A stretch of DNA of 20,352 nucleotides from Spirochaetales bacterium (lineage in GTDB: Bacteria; Spirochaetota; Spirochaetia; DTKZ01), in assembly GCA_031266855.1 (NCBI GenBank), contig JAISAF010000367.1, forward strand, positions 1 through 20,352, written 5' to 3'. The notes beneath the pieces were generated by a model that was given only the letters and a program-made list of their open reading frames with translations, did no database searches and was not told the DNA's origin. Positions 12,470 to 19,008 of the stretch are shown here, one piece after another. The stretch's first letter is position 1; each line of letters begins with the position of its first letter. Position numbers and translations under genes: made by a program.

Positions 12470-14356
12470 GTGATTAATTTAATATTTATTGTTCCGTATG
12501 AGGAATTGCGCCCTCTTGTGGAAGATGTTTTGAGGGAGTATAAGCCGGATGAGGAAATTATTTCTTCGATTTACGTGTTCAAGACCTGGGAAATTGGGGG
12601 TGTGTCTTTTCCGGGGGATGTAATTATTTCGCGGGGTTTTACCGCCCAGCTTCTGAAAAAGCAATATCCTGATCTGGTCTGCGTTCCGCTGAAGGTTTCC
12701 GGTTATGATATTATTCACGCTGTCCATAAGGCTATGCGGACTTACCAGCCGCGGAAGATCGGTTTTATTGGTTCGTATCTTATGGTTTACAATATTGAAA
12801 ACCTGCGGGGTATTTTTGATATTGAGATTCTCACCTATCCTGTGGACGATATAGATTATATTCCCGCGGCGCTGGATCGTGCCCGTGATGATGGCTGTGA
12901 TTGCTTTATCGGCGGTTTGTCGCTGATGGCTGGCTGCGGCCCGCGGGATCGGGCTGTTATGATTGAGACAGGAAAGGCGGCTATTATTCAGACTCTGGAC
13001 GAGGCTGTACGGCTTACCCTGCGAACCAGGATTGAGCGTAACCGCGCTGCCGGACTGCATACAATTATAAATCATTCCCGCCAGGGGGTTGTGTTTATTG
13101 ACGAGGCTGACACAATTACCGCTATTAATGAAACCGCGGCCCGCTATCTGAAAGCGGACGACAGATGGATCGGGCACAAAGGCCGGGATATGCTGCCTTT
13201 TCTGAGTTCTTTTCTGGAGGAGGTAAAACGGACTGGAGCTGATTTGAATAACGAGATTATTACCGTGGCTGATCAGCTTCTGACCATTGATTTTATTCCC
13301 GCGGTTCATGAACACCATACTGTAGGAATTATTCTGTTTATTCAGAGTGTTAGCCGCATTCAAAAGGACGAGGCTCTTATCCGCAAGAAGATTCACAGCA
13401 GGGGCTTGAAGGCGAAGTACACGTTTAATGATATTATTTGCACCAGCGATGTGTTTGGCAGGGCGCTGAATCAGGCCCGTCAGTTTTCACAAGTGGAGAG
13501 TCCCATTTTAATAAGCGGCGAGTCGGGTACGGGCAAGGAACTTCTGGCTCAGAGTATCCACAACGCGGGACCCCGCAGGGACGGGCCTTTTGTGGCGATT
13601 AACTGCGCGGCCCTGCCGGAAAACCTGCTGGAAAGCGAGCTTTTCGGCTACAGCGAAGGCGCTTTTACCGGCGCTCTGCGGGGCGGGAAGCCTGGACTTT
13701 TTGAAATGGCCCACGGGGGATCGATTTTCCTGGATGAAATATCCGAGATTCCGGTTTCCTTTCAAAGCAAAATTCTGCGGGTGTTGCAGGAAAACGAAGT
13801 CCGCCGTATAGGGGACGACAAGGTGCTTTCAATAGATATCCGGGTTATTACCGCCACAAACCGCGACCTTCGCGCGCTGGTTCGTGCGGGTCTGTTCCGT
13901 CAGGATCTGCTATTCCGGCTGGATGTGCTTACTGTAAACATTCCGCCTCTGCGGGAGCGGCCTGGCGATATTATCAATCTTTTTGACAGGTATATCGCGG
14001 AGTTTTCGCGGAAATACCACCGGGAGATTGATCCTATTTCCGGGGAGGCAAAAACGCTTCTGCGGGAACATACCTGGGAAGGCAATGTCCGGGAGCTGCG
14101 CAATATCGCCGAGCGGATCTGCGTACTCAATCCCCGTGACGTGATCGGCGCCGGTATGGTGCGCGAGGTCTTATATAATTCCCCGAATGTTCCCGCCCGT
14201 GATCCTTATGGGGAGGAAGAGCCTTCGGAACAGGAAGTTTTGCGTGCTCTTATCGAAAAATATGGAGGGCATAAAGGAAAAATCGCCGGACATCTGGGTA
14301 TCGACCGCAGTACTCTGTGGCGAAAACTAAAAAAATATCAAATAAAGAACCTATAA
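12470..14356 (+). CDS. PrpR-type sigma-54-dependent transcriptional activator
   Basis: 628 aa, bacterial enhancer-binding protein. Residues 1-185: PrpR_N sensory domain (MINLIFIVPYEELRPLVE ... DVIISRGFTAQLLKKQYP ... GFIGSYLMVYNIENL), which in the family senses small organic acids or their derivatives. About 198-300: PAS domain (HTIINHSRQGVVFIDEADTI). About 322-550: AAA+ domain with Walker A GESGTGKE (near 350), the sigma-54 contact loop GAFTGA (near 397), Walker B GGSIFLDEI and ATNRDL. C-terminus (about 595-625): Fis-type HTH, KGKIAGHLGIDRSTLWRKL. Every key ATPase motif is intact. Start is GTG with GGGAGAGG upstream. It lies between the divergent tct operon and the downstream TRAP operon, which has a sigma-54 promoter. 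The symbol prpR is not given because no propionate genes are present. Confidence 0.94.
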   Translation: MINLIFIVPYEELRPLVEDVLREYKPDEEIISSIYVFKTWEIGGVSFPGDVIISRGFTAQLLKKQYPDLVCVPLKVSGYDIIHAVHKAMRTYQPRKIGFIGSYLMVYNIENLRGIFDIEILTYPVDDIDYIPAALDRARDDGCDCFIGGLSLMAGCGPRDRAVMIETGKAAIIQTLDEAVRLTLRTRIERNRAAGLHTIINHSRQGVVFIDEADTITAINETAARYLKADDRWIGHKGRDMLPFLSSFLEEVKRTGADLNNEIITVADQLLTIDFIPAVHEHHTVGIILFIQSVSRIQKDEALIRKKIHSRGLKAKYTFNDIICTSDVFGRALNQARQFSQVESPILISGESGTGKELLAQSIHNAGPRRDGPFVAINCAALPENLLESELFGYSEGAFTGALRGGKPGLFEMAHGGSIFLDEISEIPVSFQSKILRVLQENEVRRIGDDKVLSIDIRVITATNRDLRALVRAGLFRQDLLFRLDVLTVNIPPLRERPGDIINLFDRYIAEFSRKYHREIDPISGEAKTLLREHTWEGNVRELRNIAERICVLNPRDVIGAGMVREVLYNSPNVPARDPYGEEEPSEQEVLRALIEKYGGHKGKIAGHLGIDRSTLWRKLKKYQIKNL

Positions 14357-14394
14357 AAAATTCCCGGCGCTGGGAATATACAGTAGTACACGCA

Positions 14395-14424
14395 GGAGGA
14401 AATTGCGGTGACGTAATTTCCTCC
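14395..14424. other. 13-bp hairpin with GTGA loop
   Basis: GGAGGAAATTGCG - GTGA - CGTAATTTCCTCC: twelve Watson-Crick pairs and one G-T pair, closing a GNRA-type tetraloop if transcribed. It starts 38 bases after the activator stop codon. No T-run follows, so it is not a standard intrinsic terminator; it may be an RNA 3'-end stabiliser or a DNA palindrome. Confidence 0.6.
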
Positions 14425-14504
14425 CGTGGAACTGAAAATTGCACCTTGAGAGGTATTAGAACTTTCCATCATAGAGCATCAGCAAGCATTAAAAGCATTA
14501 AGCT

Positions 14505-14537
14505 GTTGCGTTTATTATGATGAAGTGCAACATAATA
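14505..14537. promoter_or_regulatory. Possible enhancer site (interleaved inverted repeats)
   Basis: GTTGC (14505-14509) pairs with GCAAC (14527-14531), and TATTATG (14513-14519) pairs with CATAATA (14531-14537). It lies about 170 bases upstream of the -24 box, within the usual distance for enhancer-binding proteins. No known PrpR-family consensus is matched, so this is a weak call. Confidence 0.25.
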
Positions 14538-14687
14538 TACAACATGGAGTCCCGAATCAGTTTCTATTTTAGAATCTGTGTGCGGTTTACTGTGTATTAT
14601 TATTCATAACTTCCGCATATTTATAAAATTTTCACCTTAGTATATCCTACGAAACATTTTTTTATGCATTACAGATATGAAGTGGGC

Positions 14688-14704
14688 TTGGAACGGGATT
14701 TGCT
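14688..14704 (+). promoter_or_regulatory. Sigma-54 (-24/-12) promoter of the TRAP operon
   Basis: TTGGAACGGGATTTGCT: GG (14690-14691) and GC (14702-14703) are exactly ten bases apart, with TGGaACG and TTGCT matching the TGGCACG-N4-TTGCW consensus at all but one scored position. Predicted transcription start about 14715, 39 bases before the dctM ATG. A sigma-54 activator gene lies directly upstream. Confidence 0.82.
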
Positions 14705-14753
14705 TAGATAAACACTGCTGTCCGAAATGACATAGTAAAAAAGGAGATTTTCT

Positions 14754-16031
14754 ATGGCAGGGGCTTTAATCATAGTTATATTTTTCCTGTTGATGTTTTT
14801 GGGAATTCCTATAGCTTTTTCCCTCTGTCTGGCAGCCCTGTTTTATATGACGGTATTTGTGGATATTCCTTCTATCATTATTGCGCAGCAAATTCTTAGT
14901 GGCGTGGATAAGTTTACTCTTATGGCGATTCCTTTTTTTGTCGTTGCGGGGTCTCTTATGGAATTTGGCGGTATTTCAAGGCGGATCGTTAATCTTTCGA
15001 AATCGGTTGTGGGAACTCTTCCCGGCGGTATGGCGATTGTTACGATTATTTCCAGTATGATTTTTGCGGCCATGACAGGAGCGGGAGCCGCTACCACGGC
15101 TGCTGTAGGCAGCATTATGATCCCCGCCATGAAGGAGCAGGGCTATGATCCTGATTTCGCCTGTGGTCTTCAGGCGACTGCGGGTATTTTCGGTCCTCTT
15201 ATTCCGCCAAGTATTCTGATGGTTTTATATGGCATAACCGCCGGAACTTCGGTGGGGGACATGCTGCTGGCCGGTCTTCTTCCCGGTATTTTTCTTGGCA
15301 TCCTGCTTCTGGGTGTTGTTGTTGTTATGTGTATGCGAAGGGGCTACAAGGGGGAGGGCCGCTTTCAACCAGGAAACATTCTTAAATCCTTTCTCCAATC
15401 CCTGTGGGCTATTTTCGCGCCGGTTCTTATTCTGGGCGGTATTTATTCGGGAATTTTTACTCCTACCGAAGCGGCGGGAGTTACCTGCTTTTACAGTCTT
15501 GTCATTGGTTTGTTTGTGTACCGGGAAATCAAATTCGCGGAAGTGACCTGGATTATGTTTAAATCCTTCAAGCTCGCCGCGGGTATTATGCTGATTGTCG
15601 GCAGCACACAGGCCTTTGGCTGGGTACTTACCCGCGAGAGGATCCCCCAGGCAGTGGCTTTGTGGTTTAACTCGGTCATCAGCAGCCCCACGGTTTTTCT
15701 TTTCGCGGTATGCGCCATGCTGCTTGTAGCCGGTTGTTTTATCGATGCCGTGCCCGCCCTGCTTATTATGGCGCCTATTCTTGTACCCGCGGCGATTAGT
15801 TTCGATATTGATCTTATTCACTTTGGGGTTGTTATGGTTGTTACACTCTGTATCGGCCTTGTTACGCCGCCTGTGGGCATTAATCTGTTTGTAGCCTCCT
15901 CGGTGGGGAACCGTCCTGTTCATAAAATCGTACCGAAATTGCCTGTTTTCCTTGCAACCATCATTGTGGGCATGGTTATTGTCGTTCTTTTTCAACCCCT
16001 GGCGACATTTCTTGTGTATTTAAAAAAGTAA
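14754..16031 (+). CDS. dctM: TRAP transporter large permease (DctM family)
   Basis: 425 aa, typical DctM length, with about twelve membrane helices. Signatures: MAGALIIVIFFLLMFLGIPIAFSL at the N-terminus, FTLMAIPFFVVAGSLMEFGG, ISSMIFAAMTGAGAATTAAVG, and GIFGPLIPPSILMVLYGI, followed by second-half GIYSGIFTPTEAAGV and VVTLCIGLVTPPVGINLFV. It is the sodium-coupled transport subunit of a TRAP system, working with DctQ and DctP. ATG at 14754 has AAAGGAG upstream. It is the first gene behind the sigma-54 promoter. The small subunit DctQ, normally adjacent, is encoded three genes downstream. Confidence 0.95.
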   Translation: MAGALIIVIFFLLMFLGIPIAFSLCLAALFYMTVFVDIPSIIIAQQILSGVDKFTLMAIPFFVVAGSLMEFGGISRRIVNLSKSVVGTLPGGMAIVTIISSMIFAAMTGAGAATTAAVGSIMIPAMKEQGYDPDFACGLQATAGIFGPLIPPSILMVLYGITAGTSVGDMLLAGLLPGIFLGILLLGVVVVMCMRRGYKGEGRFQPGNILKSFLQSLWAIFAPVLILGGIYSGIFTPTEAAGVTCFYSLVIGLFVYREIKFAEVTWIMFKSFKLAAGIMLIVGSTQAFGWVLTRERIPQAVALWFNSVISSPTVFLFAVCAMLLVAGCFIDAVPALLIMAPILVPAAISFDIDLIHFGVVMVVTLCIGLVTPPVGINLFVASSVGNRPVHKIVPKLPVFLATIIVGMVIVVLFQPLATFLVYLKK

Positions 16032-16068
16032 TCTTTTTATAGGGCAATTTTTTTTCAGGAGGAAAATT

Positions 16069-17082
16069 ATGAAAAAATATTTTATGGTACTTTTGATTGC
16101 GGTTGCCGCGTTTGCCGTGGCAGGCTGCACAGGGCAGGGATCTGGGGCTTCCACAGGCGCCGCGGCGTCTACAGCCACTGTGAAACTAAGCGCTTTCGCC
16201 GGCTCCCTTCCCAAAAACACCCCCACAGGCGTCGCGATGGAATTCTTTGTCAGTCAAATAAACGAAAAAGCCGACGGCAGTTTGCAGGCCGCTTCATATT
16301 ACGATACCGAACTGGGGGACGCAACATCACTGGTACAGGGTCTCCAGCACGGAACGGTTGACATCGGCGTCTGCGGCGATTCCTACTACTCCGGCCTTGT
16401 CCCCGAGATTCAGATTTACGAGCTGCCCTTCCTTTTTGCCAATGTGGAAGAGGCCCGCAAAGCCGTGGATGGTCCCACAAAGGATATTATCTTTAAAAAG
16501 CTGGAGGGAAAAGGCATAATCGGCCTGTGTTTTTGGGAAAACGGCATGCGGCAGCTTTCCAACAACATCCGCCCGATAAAAACTCCCGCTGATCTGAAAG
16601 GGATCAAAATGAGAACCCTGCCCGCGACTATCCAGGTCGAGGCATGGAAGGCTCTTGGCGCCCTTCCAACCAGCATTGACGCTTCGGAGCTGTATACAGC
16701 CCTCCAGGTCGGTACAGTGAGCGCCCAGGAAAATCCCATAGCGGAGATTGAGTTCCGCAAATTCCACGAAGTTCAGAAATACATTAGTATGACCAATCAT
16801 GTGTACACGCCTTTTTGCCTGTCTATGAGTAAAGTAACAGCAAATAAACTTTCACCACCGCAGGTTCAAATTATTAGAGACGCAGCCATCGCCGCCCAGA
16901 AAGTGCAGCGTGACGCGGCTACCAGCGCCAACGCTTCAGCAATGCAAAAACTTATTGAGAAAGGCGTCATTATCGAGGAGCATCCCGACCTCAGCAGGTT
17001 TAAGGAACTGACCGCGCCGGTATACAAAATTTTTACCGACGCAAACGGCGATGAACTCTTAAAAATGATTCGGGGCAGCTAA
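16069..17082 (+). CDS. dctP: TRAP transporter solute-binding lipoprotein (DctP family)
   Basis: 337 aa. Lipoprotein signal MKKYFMVLLIAVAAFAVAGC, lipobox AVAGC at about residue 19, then a Gly/Ser/Ala linker. DctP features: AMEFFVSQINEKADG, LVQGLQHGTVDIGVCGDSYY, EIQIYELPFLFANVEEA, the ligand-gripping segment LKGIKMRTLPATIQVEAWKA (its Arg usually salt-bridges the substrate carboxylate) and ALQVGTVSAQENPIAEI. Binds an organic acid at the outer face of the inner membrane; the substrate is not predictable here. ATG has AGGAGG upstream; 37 bases after dctM. A 9-bp hairpin follows the stop codon, before the cyclase gene. Confidence 0.95.
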   Translation: MKKYFMVLLIAVAAFAVAGCTGQGSGASTGAAASTATVKLSAFAGSLPKNTPTGVAMEFFVSQINEKADGSLQAASYYDTELGDATSLVQGLQHGTVDIGVCGDSYYSGLVPEIQIYELPFLFANVEEARKAVDGPTKDIIFKKLEGKGIIGLCFWENGMRQLSNNIRPIKTPADLKGIKMRTLPATIQVEAWKALGALPTSIDASELYTALQVGTVSAQENPIAEIEFRKFHEVQKYISMTNHVYTPFCLSMSKVTANKLSPPQVQIIRDAAIAAQKVQRDAATSANASAMQKLIEKGVIIEEHPDLSRFKELTAPVYKIFTDANGDELLKMIRGS

Positions 17083-17095
17083 AACCCGTCCGGCG

Positions 17096-17125
17096 CTCTC
17101 CGGCAGGAACCACCCCGCCGGAGAG
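17096..17125 (+). other. Intercistronic hairpin after dctP
   Basis: CTCTCCGGC (17096-17104) and GCCGGAGAG (17117-17125) form a perfect 9-bp GC-rich stem with a 12-base loop. No T-run follows and the next gene is in the same operon, so it fits an mRNA-stabilising structure or partial attenuator that raises binding-protein output relative to downstream genes. Confidence 0.65.
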
Positions 17126-17159
17126 AGATGGAAATAAGCTGGAATAAAAGGAGGTGTCC

Positions 17160-17840
17160 ATGAGACGCATTGTGGATTTATGTCTGCCTATCGAGGAACA
17201 CTGGCGCTATGGCATTAAATTCTCGCAACCCCGTTCCCACGCGAAAGGCGACCCCTGGCAGTGTACTGCCTATAATCTGGAATCCCATTGGTTTACCCAT
17301 ATTGACGCGCCCCTGCATCATGATCCCAACGGCGATAATCTTTCGGCCTATCCCATACAGGACTGGTGCATAGGCGAAGCCCTTATTCTGGACCTAAGCG
17401 GAGTTAAGGACAACGAAAGCATTACTTCAGATATGCTCCAGGCCGCCACCAAAGGCTATGATAAACATTTCGACTACCTTATCCTGCGCACAGATCGCGC
17501 AAAAAAAGTATCCTGGAAAAAATCCGAATTCTGGGATAATTCCCCCTACGTTACCGACGACGGAGGCGAATGGATACGGGATTATCATCCCAAAGTTGTA
17601 GGCTACGATTTTCCCCAGGATTACGACATCCGCAAAATCCGCACAGCCAAAAACCTGAAAGAAGAAATTCACCAGCCCGTACACGAACATGTACTAAGCG
17701 AAGGGAAAATCCTCCAAATAGAATATCTGTACAATCTTTGGAGTATCGGATCTCCCACATGTACTATTGTCGCGCTACCGCTCCCCATACCGGATATTGA
17801 CGGCACTCAGATACGGGTCATCGCTATTGTCGAAGAATAA
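17160..17840 (+). CDS. Cyclase-family metal-dependent hydrolase (kynurenine formamidase-like)
   Basis: 226 aa. ATG at 17160 lies five bases after AGGAGG; a GTG two codons upstream overlaps that ribosome-binding site and is less likely. The PF04199 metal site is seen as HWFTHIDAPLHH (family HxGTHxDxPxH, with Phe in place of Gly) at about residues 44-55. A second signature is VHEHVLSEGKILQIEYLYNL near the C-terminus, supplying the later His and Glu. Family members (kynurenine formamidase, isatin hydrolase) hydrolyse amides or lactams with Mn or Zn. No signal peptide, so cytoplasmic. Embedded between dctP and dctQ, it most likely acts on the compound imported by this TRAP system. The Gly-to-Phe change in the motif hints at different substrate specificity. 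Confidence 0.88.
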   Translation: MRRIVDLCLPIEEHWRYGIKFSQPRSHAKGDPWQCTAYNLESHWFTHIDAPLHHDPNGDNLSAYPIQDWCIGEALILDLSGVKDNESITSDMLQAATKGYDKHFDYLILRTDRAKKVSWKKSEFWDNSPYVTDDGGEWIRDYHPKVVGYDFPQDYDIRKIRTAKNLKEEIHQPVHEHVLSEGKILQIEYLYNLWSIGSPTCTIVALPLPIPDIDGTQIRVIAIVEE

Positions 17841-17873
17841 GGAAAGTAAGAAAAAAACAGGAGGGAAAAAACC

Positions 17874-18365
17874 ATGAGTACCAGGTTTACAAAAGCAGCC
17901 CGCGCCGTAGAAAATTGCATCGGTGGCCTTGTTGTCATTACCGTTTGTCTTGTCACCTATGGCGTCGCCGCACGAATGCTGAATATCGCCGTCGCGTGGA
18001 CAGATGAGCTTTTACGCGCGATTTTCATCTGGACCATTTTTATCGCCGCCGCCATCGCCTACAAAACCGGCAATCTGATCAGCTTTGATCTCCTGGAAGA
18101 AATGCTCACCAAACACCCCAGTGCAGGAAAAGCCCTCAAACTTATTCAACACGCAGGCGCGATTGTTTTCAGCGTGTTTTTGTCCATTCAAACGTTTACT
18201 ATCGTTTCCACACAACTGCGAACCAACGAGTTTTCCCCGGTTCTGCATATTCCCCTGTGGCTCATTAACCTAGGCTGCTTCATAGGCAGCGTTCTCATTT
18301 TTCTTTTCACCCTGGAAAAAATTCTACGGCTGTTCCTGCCACACAAGCCACAGCCACCGGAATAA
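17874..18365 (+). CDS. dctQ: TRAP transporter small permease (DctQ family)
   Basis: 163 aa with four membrane helices: IGGLVVITVCLVTYGVAARML, LLRAIFIWTIFIAAAIAYKTG, IQHAGAIVFSVFLSIQTFTIV and LWLINLGCFIGSVLIFLFTLEK. Family signatures include AWTDELLRAIFIW (DctQ W.eE..R..fiW) and PLWLINLGCFIGSVL. Small membrane subunit needed with DctM for TRAP transport. ATG has AGGAGGG upstream; 33 bases after the cyclase gene. Its position last in the operon, away from dctM, is atypical. Followed by the repeat cluster 18394-18946. Confidence 0.92.
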   Translation: MSTRFTKAARAVENCIGGLVVITVCLVTYGVAARMLNIAVAWTDELLRAIFIWTIFIAAAIAYKTGNLISFDLLEEMLTKHPSAGKALKLIQHAGAIVFSVFLSIQTFTIVSTQLRTNEFSPVLHIPLWLINLGCFIGSVLIFLFTLEKILRLFLPHKPQPPE

Positions 18366-18393
18366 ACGCACAGGAATTTGTATCCATCTGTTT

Positions 18394-18510
18394 TGGGCGC
18401 CTCCCCGGCGCTTCGCGCCGGGGCCGGGCTTTCCGGGACTCCGCTATCGCTGCGGCCCCAGCGCTCCGCGCTGTGGCTGCTACGCATCCCTCCAATCCCT
18501 GGCGCGCGCC
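18394..18510 (-). repeat. Shared repeat core E (diverged)
   Basis: Minus-orientation core: GGGCGC, perfect hairpin CCCCGGCGC-TTC-GCGCCGGGG (18403-18423), CCGGGCTTTCC, a replaced central hairpin CAGCGC-TCC-GCGCTG (18459-18473), and the conserved end CCAATCCCTGGCGCG. The second GGGCTTTCCGC block is lost. It begins 28 bases after dctQ, where its first hairpin could slow RNA polymerase, although no T-run follows. Confidence 0.7.
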
Positions 18511-18683
18511 ACAAGCGGCAGTGGCACAGTACCGTGCGACTGTGCCACCAATTCAGTTATTCGCAATTTACCCGCACGGAATTTAGTACCGGAAATCCGG
18601 AAAACCGCTCAAAACTTTTTAGCGTAACAGTTTAGTGTAACCGTGGTGACGGCAGCCAGAAGGCCGTTCTGTTAAAAGAACAT

Positions 18684-18719
18684 CTGCAAAATTGCTATGG
18701 AATTTTGCAGGTTTGTTTT
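18684..18719 (+). terminator. Possible intrinsic terminator
   Basis: Stem CTGCAAAATT/AATTTTGCAG with a seven-base loop, followed by GTTTGTTTTT. The stem is A/T-rich for a terminator and lies 320 bases after dctQ, but it is the only hairpin plus T-run in this gap. Confidence 0.4.
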
Positions 18720-18755
18720 TATGGCCTGGTTAGCCGCTTCGCTTCGTGCCTGGTG

Positions 18756-18795
18756 ACAGCCCCCGGAATTGCCGTGAGGCAATTCCGGGGGCTGT
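18756..18795. repeat. Perfect 18-bp palindrome with GTGA loop
   Basis: Arms start ACAGCCCCCGGAATTGCC and are exactly complementary around GTGA (18774-18777). The loop and the adjoining AATTGCC recall the hairpin at 14395-14424. Followed by TTTC only, so a terminator role is doubtful. Confidence 0.75.
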
Positions 18796-18814
18796 TTCTA
18801 TCTGCCGCCCGCTG

Positions 18815-18946
18815 TGCGCGCGCAAGGGATTGCAGCGGAAAGCCCACAGGATTTGCATTGGCAAATCCGAGGACTTGGAGCGGAAAGCCCGGTTTTTGCG
18901 GTTTGGGAATTTGCGGGGCAAATTCCCAAACCGCAAAAATGCGCCC
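18815..18946 (+). repeat. Shared repeat core F
   Basis: GCGCGCAAGGGATTGCAGCG, central hairpin GGATTTGC-ATTG-GCAAATCC, the GCGGAAAGCCC direct repeat, then an unusually long terminal stem of about 21 bp: TTTTTGCGGTTTGGGAATTT opposite AAATTCCCAAACCGCAAAAA. Ends TGCGCCC. No GAGCCTGTTCAA termini. Confidence 0.82.
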
Positions 18947-19008
18947 ACTATCATATTTGAAATATGGACTACTTCCGTATATGCTTTTTTTGCGGTATTA
19001 TTAAAATT

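Larger units (their letters stand above)
14357..14753. other. Intergenic region between the activator gene and dctM
   Basis: 397 bases without a gene: a GNRA-loop hairpin (14395-14424), interleaved inverted repeats (14505-14537), an AT-rich stretch, the -24/-12 promoter (14688-14704) and a ribosome-binding site AAGGAG before the dctM ATG. This is the expected layout of an activator-binding region, flexible DNA and sigma-54 promoter. Confidence 0.65.
18366..19008. other. Repeat cluster between dctQ and the MinD-like gene
   Basis: About 640 bases without a gene. Two shared cores in opposite orientation (E 18394-18510, F 18815-18946) enclose three hairpins: GTGGCACAGT/ACTGTGCCAC (18521-18548), CTGCAAAATT/AATTTTGCAG (18684-18710) and a perfect 18-bp stem with GTGA loop (18756-18795). 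DNA at 18550-18680 shows no structure I can name. Confidence 0.7.

Noticed and set aside
15225..15995. A 256-aa frame on the minus strand inside dctM
   Set aside because: Antisense shadow of a strongly conserved permease; translation is a polar His/Asn/Lys-rich string with no domain.
18756..18800. Strong hairpin as an intrinsic terminator for the TRAP operon
   Set aside because: Only TTTC follows the stem, and the same style of hairpin occurs in repeats that are not at gene ends.
11729..18946. Repeated units as a CRISPR array
   Set aside because: Copies are widely spaced, in both orientations, of variable length and internally palindromic; no regular repeat-spacer pattern and no cas genes.
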